Shown here: positions 53,841-62,593 of the stretch, one piece after another
How the letters are laid out: every line of letters starts with the position of its first letter
How positions within the stretch are numbered: the first letter of the stretch is position 1
NCBI RefSeq assembly: GCF_900156045.1
Contig: NZ_FTMX01000003.1
Span: 1-64,000, forward strand
Length of the DNA: 64,000 bases
Reading direction: 5' to 3'
Source of the DNA: Peribacillus simplex
GTDB lineage: Bacteria > Bacillota > Bacilli > Bacillales > DSM-1321
Position numbers and translations under genes: made by a program
Notes under the pieces: model-generated
Seen by the model: only the letters and a program-made list of their open reading frames with translations
What the model was told of the DNA's origin: nothing
The model's database searches: none

Positions 53841-54314
53841 CGGCGAAAAGGGAGCGGGCTTCTGAAAGACTGGACCTTTTTAAATGAAAAGACTGTCGAA
53901 CGGTGTTTTTAAAAAGACTTGCTTATCCTTCATGGTTTACTTTTTATATCGGATGAAACCTATATTGGATGGAAGAAATTTGCGACACTCCTGCCGAATA
54001 ACTGGCTAGCCGAGACCCCACAGGCGCTTGCGCCGATGAGGCTTGGCAGACAGTCGGCGGAAAGGGAGCGGGCTTCTGAAAGACTGGACCTTTTTAAATG
54101 AAAAGACTGTCGAACGGTGTTTTAAAACATGACTTGCTTATCCTTCATGGTTTACTTTTTATATCGGATGAAACCTATATTGGATGGAAGAAAGTTGCGA
54201 CACTCCTGCCGAATAACTGGCTAGCCGAGACCCCACAGGCGCTTGCGCCGATGAGGCTTGGCAGACAGTCGGCGGAAAGGGGGCGGATTTCTGAAATCGA
54301 AAGGACCTTTTTTT
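53841..54314. repeat. tandem 214-bp duplication of structured repeat (family B)
   Basis: Two units of 214-215 bp (53841-54054 and 54055-54269) plus the start of a third (to 54314) are more than 95% identical. Each holds the structured block GCCGAATAACTGGCTAGCC...GGCGCTTGCGCC...GAGGCTTGGCAGAC...GTCGGCGGAAAGG, which can fold into a multi-arm stem. A single diverged copy is at 28575-28690. Its central layout also resembles the middle of the MITE-like elements. Open frames within it (TYIGWKK...) are artefacts of the repeat. The last copy ends in an AAAGGACCTTTTTTTAG terminator-like stem. Confidence 0.85.
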
Positions 54315-54453
54315 AGTAAAAAGGTCCTTTCGATTCTGGGGGAATACATATCGTATTCCTCTTTTTTTTGTGACAATTCAGCAAACATATAACTGAAATT
54401 CATGAAATTTTAGTATAATGACATATAGAAAGTGTCTTCAGGAGGAGTTATTC

Positions 54454-54801
54454 ATGAACATAATAATGCGTTTTCTTATCAACGGGCTGGTATTGCTCGT
54501 TATTGACTGGCTTCTCGACTCCATCACGATTAAATCTTACGGAACAGCCTTGCTGGCGGTTTTTATATTATCGATCATGAACTTGCTGGTTAAACCCATT
54601 CTCCTGCTTATCACATTGCCGATCACCATCCTGACGTTCGGGTTATTTTCTTTCATTATCAATGCCTTCACATTCCAAATCACATCCTATGCCGTCAGTG
54701 GCTTTGTAATAAATTCTTTTTGGGGAGCTTTAATCGGATCATTGTTATTGAGTTTCATTCAAAGTCTTCTTATAAAACAGAGTAAAAAAAACCGGCAGTA
54801 G
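54454..54801 (+). CDS. YvlD/phage-holin-4 family membrane protein
   Basis: A 115-residue membrane protein with four hydrophobic helices of the PF04020 type: LINGLVLLVIDWLLDSI, the family-typical LSIMNLLVKPILLLITLPIT, FGLFSFIINAFTF and a C-terminal helix ending in a basic tail (QSKKNRQ). Bacillus YvlD is a member of a cell-envelope-stress cluster; despite the family name a lysis role is not shown. CAGGAGGAG precedes the ATG at 54454. It is monocistronic. Confidence 0.88.
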   Translation: MNIIMRFLINGLVLLVIDWLLDSITIKSYGTALLAVFILSIMNLLVKPILLLITLPITILTFGLFSFIINAFTFQITSYAVSGFVINSFWGALIGSLLLSFIQSLLIKQSKKNRQ

Positions 54802-54814
54802 CATGCTGTTGGTT

Positions 54815-54861
54815 AAAACTGTAGACAAACTCGACTTCACCGAGTTTGTCTACAGTTTTTT
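54815..54861 (+). terminator. terminator after yvlD-like gene
   Basis: AAACTGTAGACAAACTCG and CGAGTTTGTCTACAGTTT form an 18-bp perfect stem with a short loop, followed by TTTT. The stem sequence CTGTAGACAAA also occurs near 45383. Confidence 0.92.
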
Positions 54862-55417
54862 TAGGAACTACATACTGAAACAGTACATTGGATTTCTGAA
54901 GGTTTTTCGTATCATTTTCATTTCCATAACAGCCTTCGATATTTCCCGGGCTATTCCCCTAAATTTCGCTAAGCTTCACTAGCCGTTTTCTCTCATTTTT
55001 GACAATACTTTTCCCCATGACGTTACATATAATATCGACTTCCGTGGAAATCAGTATCAAACGATTCATGGAATGGTTTCTTACCGGAATGGAATGAATT
55101 GGATCCTATAGATGCCTGTTCCTTGTTTTTGGGCCCGCTTTTCCACTGTAAAGAGTCTAAATTTTTAGAAAAATCACATAATTATATTTTGTTTGAATAG
55201 CATTCTATTTGTTTTGAAAGATTATAAATACGATGAGAATAGATTGAATCACTTTGTAGTAAGCGTTTTCATTTTTTACTTTACATTCTTCCTATTAAAA
55301 TATATTATTTAGTTGTAATATTATGTGAAAAATCAATAAATTATATGTATTCTCCTCTACTAGTGATAAAATGCTAGATAGAGAAAATTAAACTCCAACA
55401 TAGAAAAGGGGAAAATT
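54862..55417. other. 556-bp gene-free stretch
   Basis: AT-rich, with no ORF of coding character. It contains a cre-like site at 55258-55271 and should contain the promoter of the permease gene at 55418; GATAAAAT (55366-55373) is a possible -10 but no clear -35 accompanies it. Confidence 0.4.
55258..55271 (+). promoter_or_regulatory. cre-like site before amino-acid permease
   Basis: AGTAAGCGTTTTCA matches TGWAANCGNTNWCA except at the first base and keeps the central CG. It lies about 150 bp upstream of the permease start codon. Confidence 0.5.
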
Positions 55418-56785
55418 ATGCAAAACTCCAAAGAATCTCAACTGCATAGAGGTTTGGAAGAAAGACATATCGCATTAATGTCTCTTGGCGCAGCCATTGG
55501 AGTCGGTTTATTTCTCGGCTCGGCATCTGCGATAAAATTAGCCGGCCCAGCCATCATCATTGCCTACGCCATTGGCGGGCTTATGATCTATCTTATCATG
55601 CGTGCACTTGGGGAAATGGCTATTAAAAATCCTGTCGCTGGCTCTTTCAGTCGCTATGCTAGCGAATTTGTCGGTCCTCTTGCCGGATATATAACCGGAT
55701 GGAATTACTGGTTCGTTTGGATTGCCACCTGTATGGCTGAAATTACGGCAGTCGGAATCTATATGCAATTTTGGTTCCCTGATACCCCGCAATGGGCTTG
55801 GGCGTTAGCCGCTCTTGCCATCATGACGACGATTAACTTTCTTGCAGTAAAAGCATATGGTGAATTGGAGTTTTGGTTCGCCTTAGTGAAAATCATTACG
55901 ATCATCCTTATGATCGTCCTTGGCTTCGGAATGATCATCTTCGGACTGGGGAACGGCGGAATCGCGGTCGGATTCGGCAACCTGGTTGGACATGGAGGGT
56001 TTTTCCCTAATGGGATTTCCGGTGTCATCCTCTCTTTCCAAATGGTCATGTTCGCCTATTTGGGAATTGAAATGCTTGGAGTAACCGCAGGTGAAGTTAA
56101 AAATCCTGAAAAATCTTTAAAAAGAGCCATCGATACCGTTTTTTATCGGATTTTACTTTTTTACGTTTTAGCTCTGACAGTCATTCTATCGATCACACCA
56201 TGGGATGAAATGAATGGAGAAAACAGCCCATTCGTTATGATGTTTGATAAAATCGGTATACCAGGTGCAGCAGGAATCATTCAGTTTGTCGTACTGACAG
56301 CAGCCCTTTCATCTTGTAACAGCGGGATCTTCAGTACAGGAAGAATGTTATTCAACCTGGCGCAGCAAGGTGAATCACCAAAAAGTTTCGAACGTACTAC
56401 AAAGTCAGGCGTTCCTGGCGTTGCCATCATCGTTTCGGCTGTCGTGCTTCTTTTCGGTGTTTACCTTAACTACATGGAAGCCGATAAAGTTTTCACATAC
56501 GTCACAAGTGTCGCTACATTCGGCGCCCTCTGGACATGGGGAACCATACTTGTCACACAGATCATGTCTAGACGGAAATTGAGTCAGGGAGAAAAGCAAG
56601 GCTTGTCTTACAAAATGCCGCTTTTCCCATTCACTTCTTATTTCACTTTAGCCTTTTTAGTATTTGTAATGGTCGTACTCGGTTTTTCAGCAGATACAAG
56701 AATCGCTCTAATCGTTGGTCCGATTTGGATCTTACTGTTGGTAGCCCTGTATTATGTGACTGGCTTGCATAAACGGAATAGATAA
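55418..56785 (+). CDS. amino-acid permease (AAT family, ProY/HutM-like)
   Basis: A 455-residue, 12-helix APC-superfamily transporter. Features are LEERHIALMSLGAAIGVGLFLG, written as RHIALMSLGAAIGVGLFLG, GPAIIIAYAIGG, RALGEMAIKNPVAGSFSRY, YLGIEMLGVTAGEVKNPEKS and SSCNSGIFSTGRML. Closest by eye to proline- or histidine-type permeases; the substrate is not decidable. AAAAGGGGAAA precedes the ATG. It is a single-gene unit ending at a bidirectional terminator. Confidence 0.9.
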   Translation: MQNSKESQLHRGLEERHIALMSLGAAIGVGLFLGSASAIKLAGPAIIIAYAIGGLMIYLIMRALGEMAIKNPVAGSFSRYASEFVGPLAGYITGWNYWFVWIATCMAEITAVGIYMQFWFPDTPQWAWALAALAIMTTINFLAVKAYGELEFWFALVKIITIILMIVLGFGMIIFGLGNGGIAVGFGNLVGHGGFFPNGISGVILSFQMVMFAYLGIEMLGVTAGEVKNPEKSLKRAIDTVFYRILLFYVLALTVILSITPWDEMNGENSPFVMMFDKIGIPGAAGIIQFVVLTAALSSCNSGIFSTGRMLFNLAQQGESPKSFERTTKSGVPGVAIIVSAVVLLFGVYLNYMEADKVFTYVTSVATFGALWTWGTILVTQIMSRRKLSQGEKQGLSYKMPLFPFTSYFTLAFLVFVMVVLGFSADTRIALIVGPIWILLLVALYYVTGLHKRNR

Positions 56786-56790
56786 ATGTC

Positions 56791-56820
56791 AGAGGGTGCC
56801 CAATCTAATTGGCACCCTCT
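56791..56820. terminator. bidirectional terminator
   Basis: AGAGGGTGCCCAAT and ATTGGCACCCTCT form a long stem (one bulge) between the convergent permease and DUF4349 genes. Flanking T tracts are short in both directions. Confidence 0.82.
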
Positions 56821-56831
56821 ATTTCTGCCTT

Positions 56832-57695
56832 TCACCCTTTACCCCTTCTTTTGAACACCCAATGGACCACAGCACCCGCTCCGCCTAAAATAATGAGGAT
56901 AGGCAAGTTTCCTATTATGAAAACAATGATTCCTGAACCCGCTTTAAGTAATAGATTCGCACTCGTTGCAAGTTGTTTCTTCGTTCTCTCCCATGTATTC
57001 AATTCCTTATTATCAATGCCCGGCACAACTATCCGGTCCTGTGATAACGTGATGGTGACCGTCGAATATGAGGTTTGGTTTTCAAGATACTTCATTTGCC
57101 CGGTCAACTGTTCTATTTCTTCTTGCACCATGGCAAGATCGGATGATATTTTCAGTAAATCTTCCGTCTTCTCAGCATCCTTCATGAATGCAAGTAACCT
57201 TTCCTCTACTGCCCTCTTTGATTTCAATCTTGCTTTTAGATCTACATATTGCTCGGTTACATCCTGCCCTGTCACATTCCTTCCGACCACTTCCGAAGCC
57301 TCGCCCTCGCTATCGGCCAGAAAATCCTGAAAACGGGATTCAGGGACCCGAACAGTGATCGTTCCTTCCACCAGTTCTTCATCTTCCCTGTATACATTGG
57401 ACTCGACTACATATCCGCCATATTCAGCCACCTTATTCTCAATCTTCATTTGTGCTTTTTCAAGGTTCTTCACCTTCAACTCAAGCTGGGCTTGATGGAT
57501 GACTTTTCTTTCATCCGTCACCCCTTCCTTTTCCGCTGCTTCTTCCTGCACCTTATTCCCGGAAATTGAAGCGTCCATTTTACTGTCCGCCGTTTCATCC
57601 TCTGCTTTAGATGCTGAATCTTCTTTTTCATTACTGCTGCATCCAGCAAGTAAAAGTAACAAACAGAACATAAGCATCATTGTTTTACGGTTCAT
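56832..57695 (-). CDS. DUF4349 lipoprotein
   Basis: A 287-residue lipoprotein. Signal peptide with lipobox LLAGC (Cys at about residue 20), then an acidic linker (about 21-75). The DUF4349 domain (75-240) has IHQAQLELKVKNLEKAQ, GGYVVESNVYRE, TVRVPESRF, TEQYVDLKARLKSKRAVEERLL, written as TEQYVDLKARLKSKRAVE, and a coiled-coil region. A membrane helix at about 252-276 and a basic end follow. Function unknown. AAAAGGGGG precedes the ATG at 57695. Confidence 0.9.
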   Translation of the reverse strand: MNRKTMMLMFCLLLLLAGCSSNEKEDSASKAEDETADSKMDASISGNKVQEEAAEKEGVTDERKVIHQAQLELKVKNLEKAQMKIENKVAEYGGYVVESNVYREDEELVEGTITVRVPESRFQDFLADSEGEASEVVGRNVTGQDVTEQYVDLKARLKSKRAVEERLLAFMKDAEKTEDLLKISSDLAMVQEEIEQLTGQMKYLENQTSYSTVTITLSQDRIVVPGIDNKELNTWERTKKQLATSANLLLKAGSGIIVFIIGNLPILIILGGAGAVVHWVFKRRGKG

Positions 57696-57837
57696 CGGTA
57701 TTCCCCCTTTTCTTAATAGTACCGACGTATAATCTGGAAGAAAGTTACACTTGGTCATTAAAGGACATGTTTTATTTTCATATGAAAAGGTAAAGGTATA
57801 AGAACATCCAAATTATGAAGAAAGAAGTGGATCCATT

Positions 57838-58296
57838 ATGAACTACGGAAAATTCGCTAAAAGTTTATTGGTGCCTGTGGTCGGAGGTTCACTTGTGGGT
57901 TTATTCGCCACAAGGAATTCAAAAGAAATTTATGATAAACTCAAGAAGCCTTCATTTGCGCCCCCTTCCTGGACTTTCCCCGTTGCTTGGACAAGCCTTT
58001 ATACGATTATGGGAATAGCGAAATATCGCATTGCATCCAAAGAAAAAGAATCGAAGTCCGCTGAACGCCTCTATGATACCCAACTAGGGTTGAATTTCTT
58101 ATGGTCTTTTTTATTCTTCAAATGGGGATTGCGCGGAACGGCCTTTATTGAAATGGCTGCACTGCTGACCCTTATTACTTTAACGGCATTCGAGTTTTAT
58201 AGAATAGACCGTGCATCCGGTTTAGCGATGATTCCCTATATAGTCTGGGTCACCTTCGCATTGGGATTGAACTTTTCCATTTTCAGAAACAATTAA
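57838..58296 (+). CDS. TspO/MBR family protein
   Basis: A 152-residue, five-helix membrane protein of the TspO family: KKPSFAPPSWTFPVAWTSLY (the proline-rich motif of helix 2), LGLNFLWSFLFF and VWVTFALGLNFSIF. TspO proteins bind porphyrins and haem breakdown products; the bacterial role is partly understood. The ribosome site is weak (AGAAGTGG). It is monocistronic with a strong terminator. Confidence 0.93.
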   Translation: MNYGKFAKSLLVPVVGGSLVGLFATRNSKEIYDKLKKPSFAPPSWTFPVAWTSLYTIMGIAKYRIASKEKESKSAERLYDTQLGLNFLWSFLFFKWGLRGTAFIEMAALLTLITLTAFEFYRIDRASGLAMIPYIVWVTFALGLNFSIFRNN

Positions 58297-58305
58297 TCAC
58301 ATGAA

Positions 58306-58339
58306 GAAGCGCCCCTTGTATTAAGGGGCGCTCTATTTT
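58306..58339 (+). terminator. tspO terminator
   Basis: AGCGCCCCTT and AAGGGGCGCT form a perfect 10-bp stem with a 5-nt loop, followed by CTATTTTA. Confidence 0.9.
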
Positions 58340-58340
58340 A

Positions 58341-58382
58341 GAGTTTCACGAGTAAACCCGCTAAACTCACGAGTATACCTCA
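58341..58382. repeat. two 21-bp units of the CACGAGTAAAC repeat
   Basis: CACGAGT occurs at 58347 and 58368, exactly 21 bp apart, with TTCACGAGTAAACC in the first unit. It is the same word, in the opposite orientation, as the six-unit array at 16147-16272. It lies between the tspO terminator and the 3' end of the nucleotidase gene. Confidence 0.75.
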
Positions 58383-58383
58383 G

Positions 58384-61300
58384 TTAATTATTGATATTCG
58401 TAATCCTGCCTTCAATTTCAGCTGTGATCTTCCCGCCTTTAAAGGTTTCTTTCACATAGTTAACGAATGCTTCCAGGTCAGCATTTCCAAACACACGCTC
58501 TTTTCCTTTCAGGACGGTATAGTTATCACCGCCGCTAGCCATGAAATCATTGACGGCCACCGTATATGTTTCGGTATCCTTGATCGGTGTTCCGTCCGCT
58601 TCCTTCAATAAGGTGACACGTTCCGTGACAGGTTTACTGAAATCGGCTGTATAGCTCAGTCCAGAAATTTGCAAGGTTTTCGGAGATCCTTCGACTACCC
58701 ATTGCTGTTGAAGCAGCGTTTTCACTTCTGCTCCAGTCAGTTCCAGCTTGACCAATACGTTTCCGAACGGCTGGATTTTCGCTAAATCGGAAAAAGTGAC
58801 TTCCCCCTTTGGAATATCTGCACGAATTCCACCTGGGTTCATGAAGGCAAAATCGGAGTTCAAATCCGCCTTCATCGAATCGGCAATTAAATTCCCAAGG
58901 CCCGTTTCCTGTGTATAGGCATTGGTTCTTAAAATTTTCTCATCCGTTGTCCCAAGCGGGGCCTTCAACTCGGGGAACATGTCTAGGTAGTCGTTAATGA
59001 ATTTCGTCGTCCCGGCATCAGGTGTGATGCCATCTTGCGTAACCGTAACAATCTCAGCTGACCTTTTGACAATATCCTTTGTGTTTGGATCGATTTCCAA
59101 ATCCACATCTTCAAAAGCCGTTCCATAAGAGTAAGCTTGTACAATCAGTTTATCATCCACATAGTTGTTGACCTTTGCATGATTATCTCCGGCTAAGATC
59201 ACATCTACTTCATCATCCAAGGCATTAGCAAGATCAGCTACTTCGCCTGTGATGACCCCTTCCTTTTCCGTGCCTGGGTCATGTGAGATCACCACAATCG
59301 ATTTGACGCCTTTATCCTTCAACTCTTTAACCGCCTTATTTACGGCAGGTGCCTGTTCTATGAATTCCACATTCTTAATGCCATCCGGACTTACTTTTTG
59401 GGGTGTGGCATTCGTGACTACACCGATGAATCCAATATCAACCCCGCCGACCTTTTTTATGACGTAAGGGTCCAATATCGGTTTTTTCGTGTCTTTATAT
59501 ACGACATTGGCCACTACATATGGAAAGTTCAATTTATCGAATACCACATCGGATGTTGGCGACTTTCCGCCATTGATTTGAGCCATCAAGATTTCTACCC
59601 CTTTGTCGAATTCATGGTTCCCGACAGTTCCGACATCGAATTTCATATGATTCAAAAACTGAAGCGTCGGTTTGTCCTGGATCAAAGAAGAAACGGGTGC
59701 ACTTGCCCCAACAGCATCCCCTGCCGATAGTAAAAGTGTATTTTCAGGGTTTTCAGCTTTACGCTGCTTCAAGTGCGCAGCTAAATAATCAGCACGCCCT
59801 TGCTTGATGCCGCCAAAATCGGAGGTGGTATCAAGCTGGCCGTGAAGATCATTGATCCCGAGCAGTTGCACCTTGACGTTTTCTTTCCCCAAATTGAATT
59901 TGTAAATGCCAAAGCCTTTATCATCCTTTTTGCCTGTATAGGAAATCGCGCTGTCTTCATTTAAATATTCCGCACCATTTGGTGATGAGGTGAAGGTAAC
60001 GTTCACCTTGCCTGAAATCGGGGCGATCGACCAGTTATTATCAGCGGTTGGATTGATTTCACTCTCTTGTGTGATATAATCCATCAAGATCTGGCGATTT
60101 TCATCCGCAGAGTCAACTACATATTCGCTGCCCTTGACGCCCGGGAAGTTCCCCCCGCCAGAAGCACGGTAATTATTCGTCACGACGATGAAATCCTGAT
60201 TCGGGTCCACTGGTTCACCATTATATTTCAAATCTGCAATCCTGCTGGAATCCGATACTTTTATCCCTTTTTCATCATAGCGCGGAGCCTTGGTGACATC
60301 GATTTGGTACGTGACACCGTCAATCACATCAAAATTATAGACGGCAAATTTTCCATTAAGCAGCTCCTGTTCCTCGGACTTTGCAGGATCGATTGTATTA
60401 TATTTCCCGGCAGACATCTCAAGCCACTCTTTAACCACGGACCCTTTGATCTTGATTGCCTTCAAGGTATTATCGTATAAATATAAATCACCTGCGCTGC
60501 GAATGGTCAGTCCGCCTTCCTTGATTTCGGTGAATTCCTCGACTCCATTCCGACCCGCTTTGAAAGGGGCTCCTACAGAGAGAATGGGCAAGTCTTTGTA
60601 TTCAGGGCGGTTGCTTTGGATGTATTTCTCTACATACCATTTCTGTGCGCTCGTCACGACCTGTACAGAAGGATCATCTTGCACAAGGGCGAAATAACTA
60701 TGAATTGGAGCTGTAGTCGTTCCAATTGGCGTGTTAACATACTTGATCGTTCCTTCGTGATCCTTCTTCACGGCTTTGACGACAGACGCATCTTCAGCTG
60801 CTTTTTTTCCTGTTATTTTGTCGTTGATTGCCCGTGTTGATGAAGCGGAATTGATGACTTTCCATTTTCCCTTGATATTTTGGATATCAAGATCGATGAT
60901 CCCGAGATTACTGCCGCCATATCCTGCTTGAACGGCTGGTACACCATTGATGGTACCCTTTTCATTATCCACGCCTTTAAGGGTTTTTCCTTGGCCATCT
61001 TTGAATAGGCTGTCTAAAGAAGCCTCATCTTGTGCCGGAAAGACTTTATGCGTATGGGAGAACGTGATGGCATCGATGCCGGATACCTTGCTTAATGAAT
61101 AGATGACATCCTCGGTATTCTTGGTATCGCCATTAAACCCGGAATGTGTGAGCGCCACGATGACATCCGCGCCCTTTTTCTTCATTTCAGGTACATATTT
61201 ATTCGCTGTCGTGACGATTTCCTTTGCAATGACCTTACCGTCAAGATTCGCTTTATCCCAATCCATGATTTGCGGAGGGGCAAATCCAATGTAACCTATT

Positions 61301-62202
61301 TTCACTGATTTTTCTTTACCATTGATGTCTTTCACTTTCTTCGTGACGATTTTATATGGAGTATATTTATTTTTATCATTCTTTGGATTATTGTCTTTAT
61401 CTTTTTTATAAACATTTGCATTGACGTAAGGGAAGTTCGCATCGTTGATGGCCTCGTCCAAATAAGATAAACCATAATTGAATTCATGATTTCCGAATGT
61501 GGCGACATCATAGTCTAGCAAGTTCATTGCTTTATAGACGGGATGGACTTCACCTTTTTTCAGTGGCGCTATTTTCGCTTTGTACGTACCTAGCGGGGTT
61601 CCTTGAATAAGGTCGCCGTTATCCACTAGAACACTATTTTTCACTTCTTTTCGTGCCTGTTTGATTAAAGTTGCCGTGCGGGAAAAGCCGACCGAGTCCG
61701 ATACGGCATCCTTATAATAATCATAGCTCACCAGATTAGTGTGTATATCCGTCGTTTCCATGATCCTTAGTTCAAATGGTGCATCCGAAACGGAGGCTGC
61801 CAGCCTGTTGCCGAAGTTACTAGTATTGCCGTTATACTTGGAGACAACCGATACTTTGACCCAATAACCCGATTTGTACGAATTGAAGTACGCGGAGAAC
61901 TTTTGGGCCGATTTAATATCCGCCTCAATGGCTGACTGTGAAATGACCTTCGTCCCATTCATCAATTGGAAGACAACGGTTTCATTTCCTTTGTTCCCTT
62001 TTTTCGGTGTGACCGTTACAGTCGCTTTTGTGCCTTTTGTGTAATTAACAGTAGGAGCTGTAATGATAAATGGTTCAGTCGTGACAGGTTTCTTATTGGA
62101 CTCTTTGGCGGATGTCTCCCCTGGTACGGTAAATGGGGCTGCAACCAAACTCACAGCAAGAATCGGGGCAAGCATCTTATTGACATGCATCTTGAACGAC
62201 AT
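58384..62202 (-). CDS. secreted trifunctional nucleotide phosphoesterase, YfkN-like
   Basis: A 1272-residue exported enzyme. Signal peptide about 1-32; a beta-rich domain (about 40-140); first metallophosphatase (about 145-460: METTDIHTNL, DNGDLIQGTPLG, ATFGNHEFNYGL) with its 5'-nucleotidase C-terminal domain. A second metallophosphatase follows from about residue 795 (LLGINDLHGQLD, SAGDAVGAS, TVGNHEFDKG) with its own C-terminal domain (ANALDDEVDVILAGDNH region and ASGGDNYTVLKG). It releases nucleosides and phosphate from cyclic and ordinary nucleotides. Bacillus subtilis YfkN is longer and wall-linked; no LPxTG or membrane tail is present here. AGAAGGGTTG precedes the ATG. Confidence 0.93.
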   Translation of the reverse strand: MSFKMHVNKMLAPILAVSLVAAPFTVPGETSAKESNKKPVTTEPFIITAPTVNYTKGTKATVTVTPKKGNKGNETVVFQLMNGTKVISQSAIEADIKSAQKFSAYFNSYKSGYWVKVSVVSKYNGNTSNFGNRLAASVSDAPFELRIMETTDIHTNLVSYDYYKDAVSDSVGFSRTATLIKQARKEVKNSVLVDNGDLIQGTPLGTYKAKIAPLKKGEVHPVYKAMNLLDYDVATFGNHEFNYGLSYLDEAINDANFPYVNANVYKKDKDNNPKNDKNKYTPYKIVTKKVKDINGKEKSVKIGYIGFAPPQIMDWDKANLDGKVIAKEIVTTANKYVPEMKKKGADVIVALTHSGFNGDTKNTEDVIYSLSKVSGIDAITFSHTHKVFPAQDEASLDSLFKDGQGKTLKGVDNEKGTINGVPAVQAGYGGSNLGIIDLDIQNIKGKWKVINSASSTRAINDKITGKKAAEDASVVKAVKKDHEGTIKYVNTPIGTTTAPIHSYFALVQDDPSVQVVTSAQKWYVEKYIQSNRPEYKDLPILSVGAPFKAGRNGVEEFTEIKEGGLTIRSAGDLYLYDNTLKAIKIKGSVVKEWLEMSAGKYNTIDPAKSEEQELLNGKFAVYNFDVIDGVTYQIDVTKAPRYDEKGIKVSDSSRIADLKYNGEPVDPNQDFIVVTNNYRASGGGNFPGVKGSEYVVDSADENRQILMDYITQESEINPTADNNWSIAPISGKVNVTFTSSPNGAEYLNEDSAISYTGKKDDKGFGIYKFNLGKENVKVQLLGINDLHGQLDTTSDFGGIKQGRADYLAAHLKQRKAENPENTLLLSAGDAVGASAPVSSLIQDKPTLQFLNHMKFDVGTVGNHEFDKGVEILMAQINGGKSPTSDVVFDKLNFPYVVANVVYKDTKKPILDPYVIKKVGGVDIGFIGVVTNATPQKVSPDGIKNVEFIEQAPAVNKAVKELKDKGVKSIVVISHDPGTEKEGVITGEVADLANALDDEVDVILAGDNHAKVNNYVDDKLIVQAYSYGTAFEDVDLEIDPNTKDIVKRSAEIVTVTQDGITPDAGTTKFINDYLDMFPELKAPLGTTDEKILRTNAYTQETGLGNLIADSMKADLNSDFAFMNPGGIRADIPKGEVTFSDLAKIQPFGNVLVKLELTGAEVKTLLQQQWVVEGSPKTLQISGLSYTADFSKPVTERVTLLKEADGTPIKDTETYTVAVNDFMASGGDNYTVLKGKERVFGNADLEAFVNYVKETFKGGKITAEIEGRITNINN

Positions 62203-62593
62203 ACTTCACAACCCTTCTATTTTTTGTAAAATGCTAGAATAATATATCATGATTTTGTCGAATAAACGCCAAAATTTACCGTAATATTACGAATTTTGAA
62301 TAAATGGTACTTTTTAACCATTCCCATTTGGAGCCCATAGCTCGTTATACCTTCAATTATGTATATAATCATCATCGAATCCCATTGAATCCTTAGGGAG
62401 AAAGTTCCTTTTATTTGGAGGACATAATAAAGTGGGGAAACCACCCTCGTGGCTTCCCCATCAAGCAGTACCTGTCCTATTCAGGCATACAGCTTTTATA
62501 TATTTATCTAGAGGAGATAGGAGATGCAGTACTAGATTGATAGAAAATAGATAACTGCCAATATAGCATATCTAACCACGTTGGCTTAGCTGA
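62203..62593. other. 391-bp gene-free stretch
   Basis: Between two leftward genes. It contains the 12-bp palindrome CGTAATATTACG (62280-62291), close to a Zur core but lacking its middle base, and a hairpin GGGGAAACCA/TGGCTTCCCC (62435-62461). The latter is followed on the minus strand by few T residues. A TATATT (-10-like, minus strand, about 62246-62241) precedes the nucleotidase gene. No ORF is convincing. Confidence 0.45.
62435..62461 (-). terminator. weak terminator-like hairpin after the OPT gene
   Basis: GGGGAAGCCA and TGGTTTCCCC (minus strand) pair around a 6-nt loop, followed by ACTTTATTATG. It lies about 130 bp after the OPT transporter stop and lacks a real T tract. Confidence 0.45.

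Noticed and set aside
54098..54316. ORFs within the tandem repeat
   Set aside because: The same frame appears in both repeat units and reads through the structured block; no ribosome site.
54454..54801. Holin-family name as sign of phage lysis genes
   Set aside because: PF04020 proteins such as YvlD are ordinary chromosomal membrane proteins; no phage genes nearby.
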